From contig NZ_JACHMZ010000001.1 in assembly GCF_014205165.1 (NCBI RefSeq), positions 2,998,501-3,062,500 of the forward strand: a stretch of 64,000 nt of DNA. Direction: 5' to 3'. Shown piece after piece: positions 18,452 through 26,584 of the stretch. The translations under genes and the position numbers were made by a program. The DNA is from Micromonospora carbonacea (GTDB lineage Bacteria; Actinomycetota; Actinomycetes; Mycobacteriales; Micromonosporaceae). Numbering within the stretch: position 1 is the first letter of the stretch; the number at the start of each line of letters is the position of its first letter. The notes below the pieces were generated by a model that saw nothing but the letters and a program-made list of their open reading frames with translations, ran no database searches and was not told the origin of the DNA.

Positions 18452-19070
18452 ACTGAACGAGGCGGTCGTCGCGGCGCAGGCCGGCGACGAGGACGCCTTC
18501 CGGTTCCTCTACCGCAGCCTCCAGCCCGGCCTGCTGCGCTACCTGACCGCGCTGGTCGGCGCGGACGCCGAGGACGTGGCCTCGGAGACCTGGCTGCAGA
18601 TCTCCCGGGACCTGCCCACCTTCACCGGCGGGGAGTTCCGGGCCTGGACCGTCACCATCGCCCGGAACCGGGCCATGGACCACCTGCGCCGGCAGCGCCG
18701 CCGGCCCTCGCTGCCCGTGCCGGTGCAGGCGCTCAGCGACCTGGCGGGCGACGCCGACACCGCCGAGCGGGCCGGCGAGGCCCTCGGCACCGAGGCCGCG
18801 CTGGCGCTGATCGCCACCCTCCCGCCCCGGGAGGCCGAGGCGGTGCTGCTGCGCGCGGTGATCGGCCTGGACGCCGAGAGCGCCGGGCGGGTGCTCGGCC
18901 GGCGGGCCGGCGCGGTGCGCACCGCCGCCCACCGGGGGCTGCGCCGCCTCGCCACGCTCCTCCAGCCCCAGGACCCGACCCCGGAGGCCGCCCCGCCCGC
19001 GCCGTCGCCCCGCCCCCGCCCCGGCCGGCCGGCGTCCGGCGCGCCGTACGTCGAGCAGGCGGACGGCTGA
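18441..19070 (+). CDS. ECF-type RNA polymerase sigma factor
   Basis: 209 residues. Sigma region 2 (about 10-80) has DAFRFLYRS, DAEDVASETW and FRAWTVTIARNRAMDHLRR; region 4 (about 115-170) has LPPREAEAVLLRAVIGLDAESAG and a helix-turn-helix, giving promoter recognition. A Pro/Ala tail of about 40 residues follows. It directs RNA polymerase to a small regulon, probably autoregulated. The next gene, 15 bp downstream, encodes a membrane protein in the usual place of an anti-sigma factor. Start chosen at the conserved MTSELNEAVV; the longer frame from 18378 is Pro-rich and less likely. Confidence 0.88.
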   Translation: MTSELNEAVVAAQAGDEDAFRFLYRSLQPGLLRYLTALVGADAEDVASETWLQISRDLPTFTGGEFRAWTVTIARNRAMDHLRRQRRRPSLPVPVQALSDLAGDADTAERAGEALGTEAALALIATLPPREAEAVLLRAVIGLDAESAGRVLGRRAGAVRTAAHRGLRRLATLLQPQDPTPEAAPPAPSPRPRPGRPASGAPYVEQADG

Positions 19071-19085
19071 CGTGAGGGGAAACCG

Positions 19086-19898
19086 ATGAGCTTCCGGCAG
19101 CCCGACCGGCCGGACCTGCCCGCCGACCGGGCGGAGTCCGACCGGCTCCTCGACGCCGCGCGCGACCCCCGCGCGGGCGACGCCGGCCGTCCCGCCGACC
19201 CCCTGACCGACCTGCTCGCCGCGGCGGCGGCCCCGGCCCGCCCCGGCGAACTCGCCGGTGAGGAGGCGGCGCTCGCCGCGTTCCGGGCCGCGCGCGCCGC
19301 GCCGGCGTCCGCCCCCGCGCGTCCGCCCCGGCGGCGTGCCCGGGGGATCGGGGCGGTCGCCTGGATCGGGGCGGTCGCCGCCACCGCGACCGCCGGTGTC
19401 GCCGTCGCCGCGGTCGGCCTGGACCGGGCCGACGACGCCCCGCGCCCGCCCGTCCCGGGCACCGCGCCCGCCGACCCCGGCGTCTCGGGACCCACCGGGG
19501 CGGGACCCACCGGCTCGGGGCCGACCGGCGGCTCCTCCGCCCCCGGCGGCGGGGACGCGACGCCGGGCGACGCCGGGCCGGGCGCGTCCCCCGGGGCCGT
19601 GCCGCCGCCGACGCCCGGCCGCACCCCCGGGCCGGCCGGCACCAGGGCCGCCGCGAACCTGCCGGGGCTGTGCCGGGCGTACCTGGCCAAGCCGGCCGCA
19701 CAGCGCGCGGAGGCGCTGACCACCCCGGGATTCGCGCCGCTGGTCGACGCCGCCGGCGGTGCCGCCGAGGTGGAGAGCTACTGCCGACGCCTGGTCCCCG
19801 ACGCCGGTCCCGCGGATCCGCCGGCGGCCCGCCCCACGCACACCGGTCGACCGGCGTCGAAGGCCACCCCCGCCCCGGACCCCGCCGACCAGGACTGA
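19086..19898 (+). CDS. Membrane protein, possible anti-sigma partner
   Basis: 270 residues with AGGGGA at good spacing before the ATG. The cytoplasmic N-terminus (1-90) is Ala/Arg/Asp-rich and contains DPLTDLLAAAAAPARPGEL. One membrane span (about 93-115) leads to a Pro/Gly/Thr linker (120-190) and a small extracytoplasmic domain with two Cys (CRAYL and YCRRL) near the end. Actinobacterial proteins of this layout follow ECF sigma genes and are thought to hold sigma at the membrane; I see no zinc-binding HxxxCxxC motif, so a ZAS-type mechanism is not supported. Role inferred from position. Confidence 0.7.
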   Translation: MSFRQPDRPDLPADRAESDRLLDAARDPRAGDAGRPADPLTDLLAAAAAPARPGELAGEEAALAAFRAARAAPASAPARPPRRRARGIGAVAWIGAVAATATAGVAVAAVGLDRADDAPRPPVPGTAPADPGVSGPTGAGPTGSGPTGGSSAPGGGDATPGDAGPGASPGAVPPPTPGRTPGPAGTRAAANLPGLCRAYLAKPAAQRAEALTTPGFAPLVDAAGGAAEVESYCRRLVPDAGPADPPAARPTHTGRPASKATPAPDPADQD

Positions 19899-20023
19899 TT
19901 CCCGAAACACCTGTTACGGCAAGGCGAGCGGAATTCGTCTGCTAGACAGAAGATGGTCGCAGCGCGGACGCCGGGGCCGGGAAGGGTCAGGCCGTTCCGC
20001 CCCGACCGAGGGAGGATCGTCTC

Positions 20024-21259
20024 GTGGTCACGTCACCGGAGCTGGACCGGACCACCCCGCTGCGGGAGGTGGACGACGCGGTCCGGCACATCGCCAGGAT
20101 CTGCTTCAAGACCGGCCCACCGACCCGCACCGGTGTCGAACTGGAATGGACCGTGCACGACGCCGCCGACCCCACCCGCCCCGTGGACCGGGAGCGGCTC
20201 CGGGCGGCCCTGGGGCCGCACAGCCCCACCACCATCCACGACTCCAGCCCCGCCGCACCGCTCCGGCACGGCAGCGCCGTGACCGTCGAGCCCGGCGGGC
20301 AGCTCGAGATCTCCACCGCGCCGCGCTCCTCGGTCGCCGCGCTGGTAGACGCCACGAACGCCGACATCGCCCAGGTCACCGACCTGCTCGGGGCCGCGGG
20401 CCTGATGCTCGGGCGCACCGGCATCGACCCGTGGCGGCTGCCCCGGCCGGTGGTCGACACCCCGCGCTACCGCGCCATGCGGTGCGTGTTCGACCGCCAC
20501 GGCCCCGCCGGCCGGACCATGATGTACAGCACGGCCGGGCTCCAGGTCTGCCTGGACGCCGGCGAACCGGACCAGGTCACCGCCCGCTGGGCGGCGGCCC
20601 ACGCGGTCGGTCCGCCGCTGCTCGCCGCGTTCGCCACCGCCGACCGGCACGCCGGGCGGCGCACCGGGTGGGCGTCCGCCCGGATGGCCGCCTGGCTGGC
20701 CATCGACCCGGCCCGCACCCGCCCCGTCTGGTCGCCGCAGCGCCCCGACGCCGACCCGGTCGCGGCCTGGACGGCGTACGCGCTGGCGGCCCCGCTGCTC
20801 TGCCTGCGCGACGACGCCGCCGACTGGACGCCGCCGCCCGGGGTGACCTTCGGCGACTGGATCGGCGGCGCGCTGCCCCGGCAGCCCACCACCGACGACC
20901 TGGACTACCACCTGAGCACGCTGTTCCCGGTGGTGCGTCCCCGTGGCTACCTGGAGATCCGCTACCTCGACGCCCAGCCGGGGCCGGACTGGCGGCTGCC
21001 GCTGGCGGCGCTCGCCGCCCTGCTCGCCGACCCGGCCACGGTGCGCCGGGCCACGGCCACGGCCACGCCGGTCGCCGACCGGTGGCACGAGGCGGCCCGC
21101 CACGGCCTCGGCGACCCGCCGCTGGCGCGGGCCGCCGCCGGCCTGCTCGACCTGGCGCTGGCCGCCCTGCCCCGGCTGGACCTGCCGGCCGACCTGCACG
21201 ACGAGACGACCCGGGGACTACGGCGGCGGCTGGCCGCCGCGGAGAGGGGATCGCGGTGA
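20024..21259 (+). CDS. egtA: Glutamate-cysteine ligase EgtA (ergothioneine biosynthesis)
   Basis: 411 residues. It belongs to the GCS2-type ligases: GVELEWTVHD near residue 40, EPGGQLEISTAP (about 90) and MMYSTAGLQVCLD mark the ATP/glutamate site. It makes gamma-glutamylcysteine, the sulphur donor that EgtB uses in actinobacteria. The GTG start has GGAGGA upstream. It is the first gene of a four-gene egtABCD operon and overlaps egtB by 4 bp. Assignment is strengthened by the neighbours; alone it could be any GCS2 ligase. Confidence 0.92.
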   Translation: MVTSPELDRTTPLREVDDAVRHIARICFKTGPPTRTGVELEWTVHDAADPTRPVDRERLRAALGPHSPTTIHDSSPAAPLRHGSAVTVEPGGQLEISTAPRSSVAALVDATNADIAQVTDLLGAAGLMLGRTGIDPWRLPRPVVDTPRYRAMRCVFDRHGPAGRTMMYSTAGLQVCLDAGEPDQVTARWAAAHAVGPPLLAAFATADRHAGRRTGWASARMAAWLAIDPARTRPVWSPQRPDADPVAAWTAYALAAPLLCLRDDAADWTPPPGVTFGDWIGGALPRQPTTDDLDYHLSTLFPVVRPRGYLEIRYLDAQPGPDWRLPLAALAALLADPATVRRATATATPVADRWHEAARHGLGDPPLARAAAGLLDLALAALPRLDLPADLHDETTRGLRRRLAAAERGSR

Positions 21260-22587
21260 CGACCACCCACGAGCTCGGCGCGGAGCAGCTGCGCAGCCGC
21301 ATCGCCGCCGAGCTGGCGCGCGCCCGGGCCAGGACCGCCGGGCTCACCGAGGCCGTCGACGACGCCGACCTGCTGCGCCAGCACTCGCCGATCATGTCCC
21401 CGCTGGTCTGGGACCTCGCCCACGTGGGCAACCAGGAGGAGCTCTGGCTGGTCCGGGACGTCGGCGGGCGCGAGCCCGTCCGCCGGGACATCGACGACCT
21501 GTACGACGCGTTCAAGCAGCCCCGCCGCGACCGCCCCGCGCTGCCGTTGCTGCCGCCCGCCGAGGCCCGCGCCTACCTGGCCACCGTGCGGGACAAGGTG
21601 CACGACCTGCTCGACCGGGTGCCGTTCACCGACCGGCCGCTGGTCGCCGACGGGTTCGCCTTCGGCATGATCGTCCAGCACGAGCAGCAGCACGACGAGA
21701 CGATGCTCGCCACCCACCAGCTGCGCGTCGGCCCGCCGGCGCTGCACGCCCCGGACCCGCCGTCGCCGCGCGTGCGGGTGGCCGACGAGGTCCTGGTCCC
21801 GGCCGGGGAGTTCACCATGGGCACCTCCACCGACCCGTGGGCGCTGGACAACGAGCGCCCCGCGCACCCGGTGCGGTTGCCCGCGTACGTCATCGACGCC
21901 GCACCCGTCACCAACGGCCGCTACCGCGAGTTCATCGCCGACGGCGGGTACGACGACCCGCGCTGGTGGAGCGAGGCCGGCTGGGCGCACCGCACGAAGG
22001 CCGGGCTGACCGCCCCGATGCACTGGCGGCGCGACGGCGACGGCTGGGCGTACCAGCGGTTCGGCCGGTGGTCGCCGGTGCGCGACGACGAGCCGGTGGT
22101 GCACGTGTGCTGGTACGAGGCGCAGGCGTACGCGGCCTGGGCCGGCAGGCGGCTGCCCACCGAGGCGGAGTGGGAGAAGGCGGCCCGCTGGGATCCGGCC
22201 ACCGGCCGGTCCCGCCGCTACCCGTGGGGCGACGAGGAGCCGACCGCCGAGCACGCGAACCTCGGGCAGCGGCACCTGTGGCCCGCGCCGGTGGGCGCGT
22301 ACCCGGCCGGGGCGTCACCGCTGGGCGTGCACCAGCTGATCGGCGACGTGTGGGAGTGGACGTCCAGCCCGTTCCGGGGGCACCCGGGGTTCGCCGCGTT
22401 CCCCTACCGGGAGTACTCGGAGGTGTTCTTCGGCGACGACCACCGGGTGCTGCGCGGCGGCTCCTTCGGCACCGACCGGGCCGCCTGCCGGGGGACGTTC
22501 CGCAACTGGGACTACCCGATCCGGCGGCAGATCTTCAGCGGCTTCCGCTGCGCCCGCGACGCCCGACCCGACGAGTCGGGCCGGTGA
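21256..22587 (+). CDS. egtB: Ergothioneine sulfoxide synthase EgtB
   Basis: 443 residues. The N-terminal DinB-like domain supplies the iron ligands: H56 (LAHVGNQEE) and the HxxxHxE motif H142-E-Q-Q-H146-D-E. The C-terminal formylglycine-generating-enzyme-like domain (about 170-440) has GEFTMGTS, WYEAQAYAAWAGRRLPTEAEWE, GDVWEWTSS and RGGSFGT. It couples gamma-glutamylcysteine to hercynine with O2 and Fe(II) to form the sulfoxide. Start at GTG 21256 inside the egtA stop. 25 bp separate it from egtC. Confidence 0.95.
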   Translation: MTTTHELGAEQLRSRIAAELARARARTAGLTEAVDDADLLRQHSPIMSPLVWDLAHVGNQEELWLVRDVGGREPVRRDIDDLYDAFKQPRRDRPALPLLPPAEARAYLATVRDKVHDLLDRVPFTDRPLVADGFAFGMIVQHEQQHDETMLATHQLRVGPPALHAPDPPSPRVRVADEVLVPAGEFTMGTSTDPWALDNERPAHPVRLPAYVIDAAPVTNGRYREFIADGGYDDPRWWSEAGWAHRTKAGLTAPMHWRRDGDGWAYQRFGRWSPVRDDEPVVHVCWYEAQAYAAWAGRRLPTEAEWEKAARWDPATGRSRRYPWGDEEPTAEHANLGQRHLWPAPVGAYPAGASPLGVHQLIGDVWEWTSSPFRGHPGFAAFPYREYSEVFFGDDHRVLRGGSFGTDRAACRGTFRNWDYPIRRQIFSGFRCARDARPDESGR

Positions 22588-22612
22588 GGGCCGGTCACCC
22601 CGGGGCCGCCTG

Positions 22613-23362
22613 ATGTGCCGGCACCTGGCGTACGTCGGGCCGCCGGTGATCCTGCGCGCCCTGCTGTACGACCCGCCGCACTCCCTGGTGCGGCAGTCCT
22701 GGGCACCCCGGGACATGCGGGGCGGCGGGACCGTCAACGCCGACGGCTTCGGCGTCGGCTGGTACCCGCCCGGCGGCGGCGAGCCGGTGCGCTACCGGCG
22801 CGGCACGCCGATCTGGGGCGACGCCACCCTGCCGGGGCTGGCGGCGGCGACCACCAGCGGCGCGGTGCTGGCGGCCGTTCGGTCCGCCACGGTCGGCATG
22901 CCGGTGCTCGACACCGCCGCCGCCCCGTTCGCCGAGGGGCCGTGGCTGTTCAGCCACAACGGGGTGGTGCGCGGCTGGCCCGACGCGGTGGCCGCGCTCG
23001 CCGGCCGGCTGCCCGTACGCGACCTGCTGACCCTCGACGCGCCGACCGACTCCGCGCTGCTGTGGGCCCTGGTGCGGCACCGGCTGCGGGCGGGCGAGGA
23101 CCCGGCGCGGGCGGTCGCCGCCACGGTGGCCGAGGTCGCGGCGGCGGCCCCCGGGTCCCGGCTCAACCTGCTGCTCACCGACGGGCGCACCGTCGTGGCC
23201 ACCGCCGTCGGCCACGCCCTGTCGCTGCGGCGGTCCCCGGGCGCGGCGCTGCTGGCCTCGGAACCGCACGACGACGACCCCGGCTGGCAGGCGGTGCCGG
23301 ACGGGCGGCTGGTGGTGGCCACGGCGGCGGGGGCGCGCGTCGACGCGCTGCCCGCCGGCTGA
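22613..23362 (+). CDS. egtC: Gamma-glutamyl-hercynylcysteine sulfoxide hydrolase EgtC
   Basis: 249 residues. A class II glutamine-amidotransferase-like Ntn hydrolase: nucleophile Cys2 in MCRHLAYVG, then NADGFGVGWY, SHNGVVRGW and DSALLWAL. It removes the gamma-glutamyl group from the EgtB product. The initiator Met must be cleaved to expose Cys2, which fixes this start. No strong Shine-Dalgarno is visible in the 25-bp gap, suggesting coupling to egtB. Confidence 0.94.
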   Translation: MCRHLAYVGPPVILRALLYDPPHSLVRQSWAPRDMRGGGTVNADGFGVGWYPPGGGEPVRYRRGTPIWGDATLPGLAAATTSGAVLAAVRSATVGMPVLDTAAAPFAEGPWLFSHNGVVRGWPDAVAALAGRLPVRDLLTLDAPTDSALLWALVRHRLRAGEDPARAVAATVAEVAAAAPGSRLNLLLTDGRTVVATAVGHALSLRRSPGAALLASEPHDDDPGWQAVPDGRLVVATAAGARVDALPAG

Positions 23363-23417
23363 GCGGCGACCGGCCCGCACAGGTGGGGAACGACACGACC
23401 GACGGAGGGGACACCCG

Positions 23418-24383
23418 ATGAGCGCGGAACCGCTGGAGATCTACCTGGAGGAGCAGGACCTGGGCCGGAGCCTGCGCGACGACGTCCGCACGGGGCTGAC
23501 CGCGCGGCCGAAGTGGCTGCCGCCGAAGTGGTTCTACGACGCGCGGGGCAGCGAGCTGTTCGAGGAGATCACCCGCCTGCCGGAGTACTACCCGACCCGG
23601 GCCGAGCGGTCGGTGCTGGCACGGCGGGCCGGCGACGTCGCCGAGCTGACCGGGGCCAAGACCCTGATCGAGCTGGGCTCCGGCTCGTCGGAGAAGACCC
23701 GGCTGCTGCTGGACGCGTTCACCCGGCGCGGCGGGCTGGGCACGTTCGTGCCACTGGACGTCTCGGTCAGCGCCCTGCGGCAGTCCACCGAGCAGATCGC
23801 CACCGACTATCCCGGCCTGCGCGTACGCGGCATCGTCGGTGACTTCACCCGCCACCTCGACCGGCTGCCCACCGGTGGCCGGCGACTGGTGATCTTCCTC
23901 GGCGGCACGATCGGCAACCTGCTGCCGGCCGAGCGGGCCGGCTTCCTCGCCGCCATGCGTGCGTCCCTGGAGCCCGGTGACTGGCTGCTGATCGGCACCG
24001 ACCTGGTCAAGGACCCGTCGATCGTCGTCCCCGCCTACGACGACGCCGCCGGGGTGACCGCCGAGTTCAACCGCAACGTGCTACGGGTGGTCAACCGGGA
24101 GCTGGGCGCCGACTTCGACCCGGAGGCGTTCGCGCACGTCGCGCTCTGGGACCCAGAGCAGGAGTGGATCGAGATGCGGCTGCGGGCCGAGCGGCCGGTC
24201 CGGGCCCGGGTGCTCGACCTCGACGTGGAGTTCGCCGCCGGGGAGGAGCTGCGGACGGAGGTGTCGGCCAAGTTCCGCCCGGCGGGCATCGCCGGGGAGC
24301 TCGCGGCCGCCGGCTTCACCGCCCGGGAGTTCTGGACCGACGCCGACGGGCTGTTCGGCGTCACCCTGGCCCGCGCCGACTGA
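23418..24383 (+). CDS. egtD: L-histidine N(alpha)-methyltransferase EgtD
   Basis: 321 residues. SAM-dependent trimethylation of histidine to hercynine, the first committed step. Recognisable blocks: WFYDARGSELFEEIT, PEYYPTRAE, LGSGSSEKT (SAM-binding Gly motif) and FLGGTIGNLLP. GGAGGGGA lies before the ATG. Last gene of the operon. The PLP-dependent C-S lyase gene egtE, which follows egtD in mycobacteria, is not here; the next gene belongs to manganese export. Confidence 0.95.
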   Translation: MSAEPLEIYLEEQDLGRSLRDDVRTGLTARPKWLPPKWFYDARGSELFEEITRLPEYYPTRAERSVLARRAGDVAELTGAKTLIELGSGSSEKTRLLLDAFTRRGGLGTFVPLDVSVSALRQSTEQIATDYPGLRVRGIVGDFTRHLDRLPTGGRRLVIFLGGTIGNLLPAERAGFLAAMRASLEPGDWLLIGTDLVKDPSIVVPAYDDAAGVTAEFNRNVLRVVNRELGADFDPEAFAHVALWDPEQEWIEMRLRAERPVRARVLDLDVEFAAGEELRTEVSAKFRPAGIAGELAAAGFTAREFWTDADGLFGVTLARAD

Positions 24384-24430
24384 GCAGCGGGTCCGCCCCG
24401 CCCCGGCGGCCAGGCGGCGGACCTGTGGGG

Positions 24431-24436
24431 TAGGGT
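24431..24436 (+). promoter_or_regulatory. Candidate -10 box of the riboswitch transcript
   Basis: TAGGGT, 6 nt before the first paired base of the riboswitch, predicting a transcription start at about 24443. The -35 is not obvious. Confidence 0.45.
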
Positions 24437-24440
24437 GGGG

Positions 24441-24575
24441 CGCGAAGGGGAGTAGCCCCCAATGTCGTGGTCGACACACTGGTGCGTTCCGCATCCGGCC
24501 ACGCGGCCCCACCCTCCGGTGGGGCGGGCGAGACCTTCGACCCAGGCTGTCTACAACAGCCGGGTCGAGGGCGCC
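24441..24575 (+). ncRNA. yybP-ykoY (Mn2+) riboswitch with hairpin expression platform
   Basis: The two conserved loops of the yybP-ykoY class are present: GGGGAGTAGC at 24447-24456 and GAGACCTTCGACC at 24530-24542. Closing helix P1 pairs CGAAGG (24443-24448) with CCTTCG (24534-24539); an internal hairpin pairs 24506-24513 with 24518-24525. The 3' strand of P1 can alternatively pair with 24562-24570, extended by GGCTGT/ACAGCC, to form a 15-bp hairpin (24535-24570). Thus metal-stabilised P1 and the downstream hairpin exclude each other, the logic of an ON switch. It precedes a Mn-exporter-family gene, as is known for this class. Confidence 0.88.
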
Positions 24576-24611
24576 CCACACCCCCGGCCCGGTGTTATCG
24601 GGAAGGGTGTC

Positions 24612-25196
24612 ATGGAAGGTTTCCTCGTCGCGCTGGCGGTCAGCTTCGGCGTCATCTTCGTCGCCGAGCTGGGCGACAAGTCCCAGCTGATGGCGCTCAC
24701 GTTCGCCACCCGGTTCAAACCGATCCCGGTGCTCGTCGGCATCACGGTCGCCACCGCCGTCGTCCACCTGGCCTCGGTCGCCATCGGCTACGGGTTGGGC
24801 GCCGCCCTGCCCACCGGCTGGATCTCGCTGGTCGCCGGCCTCGCGTTCCTCGGCTTCGGCGTCTGGACGCTGCGCGGGGACAAACTCACCGAGGAGGAGA
24901 AGCGCAAGGCCGAGCGCGGCGGCAGGTCGGCCGTCGTCGCGGTGGGCGTGGCGTTCTTCCTCGCCGAGCTGGGCGACAAGACGATGCTCGCCACCATCAC
25001 CCTCGCCACCAAGTACGGCTGGTTCGGCACCTGGCTCGGCTCCACCCTCGGCATGGTGGCCGCCGACGCGCTGGCGATCCTGGTCGGGCGGCTGCTCGGG
25101 CGGCACCTGCCCGAGCGCACCATCCGCTACGGCGCGGCGATCCTCTTCGCCATCTGCGGCCTCTGGCTGATCTTCGAGGCCGTCGCCGAGCTCTGA
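24612..25196 (+). CDS. TMEM165/GDT1 family manganese exporter (UPF0016)
   Basis: 194 residues, six predicted spans in two homologous halves. Each half carries the family motif E-x-G-D-K-[ST]: AELGDKSQL in the first and AELGDKTML in the second, with an acidic, Lys-rich cytoplasmic loop between them. Bacterial members export Mn2+ (MneA-type). The start at ATG 24612 has GGGAAGGG immediately upstream. The preceding riboswitch supports the metal assignment: excess Mn2+ should raise expression. The longer frame starting at 24462 runs through the riboswitch and is not real. Confidence 0.92.
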   Translation: MEGFLVALAVSFGVIFVAELGDKSQLMALTFATRFKPIPVLVGITVATAVVHLASVAIGYGLGAALPTGWISLVAGLAFLGFGVWTLRGDKLTEEEKRKAERGGRSAVVAVGVAFFLAELGDKTMLATITLATKYGWFGTWLGSTLGMVAADALAILVGRLLGRHLPERTIRYGAAILFAICGLWLIFEAVAEL

Positions 25197-25292
25197 CCGA
25201 CAGGGCCGTCGCCGGGCACCGGGCTGCGGGGCCGTCGCCGGGCTCGACCGGCGGCGGTGACTACCCGCCGGCGCGCCGGGTAACGGCCCCGG

Positions 25293-25736
25293 GTGAGCTG
25301 GGACGACATCCTGCGTACCGGCGACCACCTGGCGGTCGCCGTCGTGGAGGTCGCCGGCGCGGCGGTCATCTTCGTCGGCGCGGTCTGGGCGGCGCTGCGG
25401 TTCGTGGTCGAGGGGCTGCGGCACCGCAGCGCCGCCGTCTTCACCCCGATCCGGTTGACCCTCGGCCGGTTCCTCACCCTCGGGCTGGAGTTCCAGCTCG
25501 CCGCGGACATCCTGCGTACCGCCGTGTCGCCGACCTTCGACCAGATCGGCAAGCTGGCGGCGATCGCCGCCATCCGGACGGCGTTGAACTTCTTCCTCCG
25601 GCGCGAGATCGCCCAGGAGAAGCGCCAGATCGACCCCGACCGGCCGGCGGACCCGGCGGCGGAGCCGTCCCGCGCGGCGCGGCCGGGGGCCCCGGCGTCG
25701 TCCGCCGCGGCCCCGGAGCCCGGGGGCCCGTCGTGA
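25293..25736 (+). CDS. DUF1622 membrane protein
   Basis: 147 residues from GTG. Two to three membrane spans (about 13-37, 55-80, 85-105) with LTLGRFLTLGLEFQLAADIL and AAIRTALNFFLRREI, typical of DUF1622, followed by a charged, Pro/Ala-rich cytoplasmic tail. Function unknown. Its stop overlaps the start of the next small membrane gene (GTGA), so the two are coupled. Confidence 0.85.
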   Translation: MSWDDILRTGDHLAVAVVEVAGAAVIFVGAVWAALRFVVEGLRHRSAAVFTPIRLTLGRFLTLGLEFQLAADILRTAVSPTFDQIGKLAAIAAIRTALNFFLRREIAQEKRQIDPDRPADPAAEPSRAARPGAPASSAAAPEPGGPS

Positions 25737-26038
25737 CGGCCCCGCTGCCGTCGGTCGTGACCGCCGTCGCGCTGCTCGTCGGCCTGGCGACCCTGGCGGC
25801 CACCGGGTCGTGGCGGCGCGCGCTGCGGGTGCTGCTGGACCTGCTGACGGCGGCCGGGCTGCTCCGCCTCACCGGCGACCAGGGGTGGACGCAGCTGGCG
25901 GGGGCCGCCGCGATCGTGGCGGTGCGCACCGCGCTGTGGCGCGTGGTGGTGGCCACCACGCCGCCGGGCGGGACGGGGCGATCCGCGGTCCGCAGGGGCC
26001 GAGCGCGCTGCGGGGCGGACGATCACGCCTTACCGTGA
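25733..26038 (+). CDS. Small membrane protein
   Basis: 101 residues beginning at the GTG that overlaps the DUF1622 stop. Two or three hydrophobic segments (about 8-25, 33-50, 55-80) with RRALRVLLDLLTAAGLLRL, then a basic C-terminal tail. No recognised domain. The coupling suggests a complex with the DUF1622 protein. Could also be a short shadow frame, but the overlap and hydrophobic pattern favour a real gene. Confidence 0.65.
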   Translation: MTAPLPSVVTAVALLVGLATLAATGSWRRALRVLLDLLTAAGLLRLTGDQGWTQLAGAAAIVAVRTALWRVVVATTPPGGTGRSAVRRGRARCGADDHALP

Positions 26039-26079
26039 GCGCCAAGAGGCGATTATGGCGATGTCTGGAGGGAAAAGGT

Positions 26080-26286
26080 ATGAGTCGGCACGACGAGCCC
26101 AACGAGTATGGTTTCGCCGGCGGCGCCACCGCCCCCGAGCCGCCGGCCGGCGGCCGGCCCGAGGAACAGGACCTCGCCGAGGAGGTGGCGGTGCCCGGCG
26201 ACGACCTCACCGGGCCGGTCAGCGACGCGCTGAGCGAGGAGACGGAGCAGGCCGAGGAGGACGGGCCGGCCGGTCGCCGCCGCTGA
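26080..26286 (+). CDS. Small acidic protein of unknown function
   Basis: 68 residues, strongly acidic (runs such as EEQDLAEEV and EETEQAEED), Gly/Pro-rich and probably disordered. A good Shine-Dalgarno (GGAGGG) precedes the ATG, and two hairpins follow the stop, supporting a real transcription unit. No recognised domain. Confidence 0.65.
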   Translation: MSRHDEPNEYGFAGGATAPEPPAGGRPEEQDLAEEVAVPGDDLTGPVSDALSEETEQAEEDGPAGRRR

Positions 26287-26333
26287 GGCGTCGGCAGGAG
26301 GGCGAGCCCGCCGGGCGTCGCCGCGAAGCGTCC

Positions 26334-26367
26334 ACAGGGGTCGCCGGGAGTGCCCGGCGGCCCCTGT
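26334..26367 (+). terminator. Hairpin terminator after acidic protein gene
   Basis: 15-bp stem with a single T-G wobble (26334-26348 with 26353-26367) and a 4-nt AGTG loop. Confidence 0.65.
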
Positions 26368-26544
26368 CCCGTCCGCCCCCGGCGGGACGCGGGGGACGGA
26401 CGGGCGCGCGCCGTCGTCCGCCGTGCCCGCCCCACGTCACCTCGGCCGTCCGAACCGAGTTGGTCCCGGCGTGGGGAAGGGCCTTCGATATCCGGTCGAG
26501 CGCCGATTTCATCCTTATTGCCGTCTTTGTGCCTTTGAATCCTC

Positions 26545-26550
26545 TACAGT
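26545..26550 (+). promoter_or_regulatory. Candidate -10 box of exopolysaccharide locus
   Basis: TACAGT within the most AT-rich stretch of this neighbourhood. Confidence 0.4.
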
Positions 26551-26584
26551 CGGTTCGACCGGATGCGCTGGTGGGGCCGGCGGA

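Noticed and set aside
24467..25732. Open frame through the riboswitch and exporter gene
   Set aside because: Arg/His-rich shadow; only its 3' end from GTG 25733 looks like a real small membrane gene.
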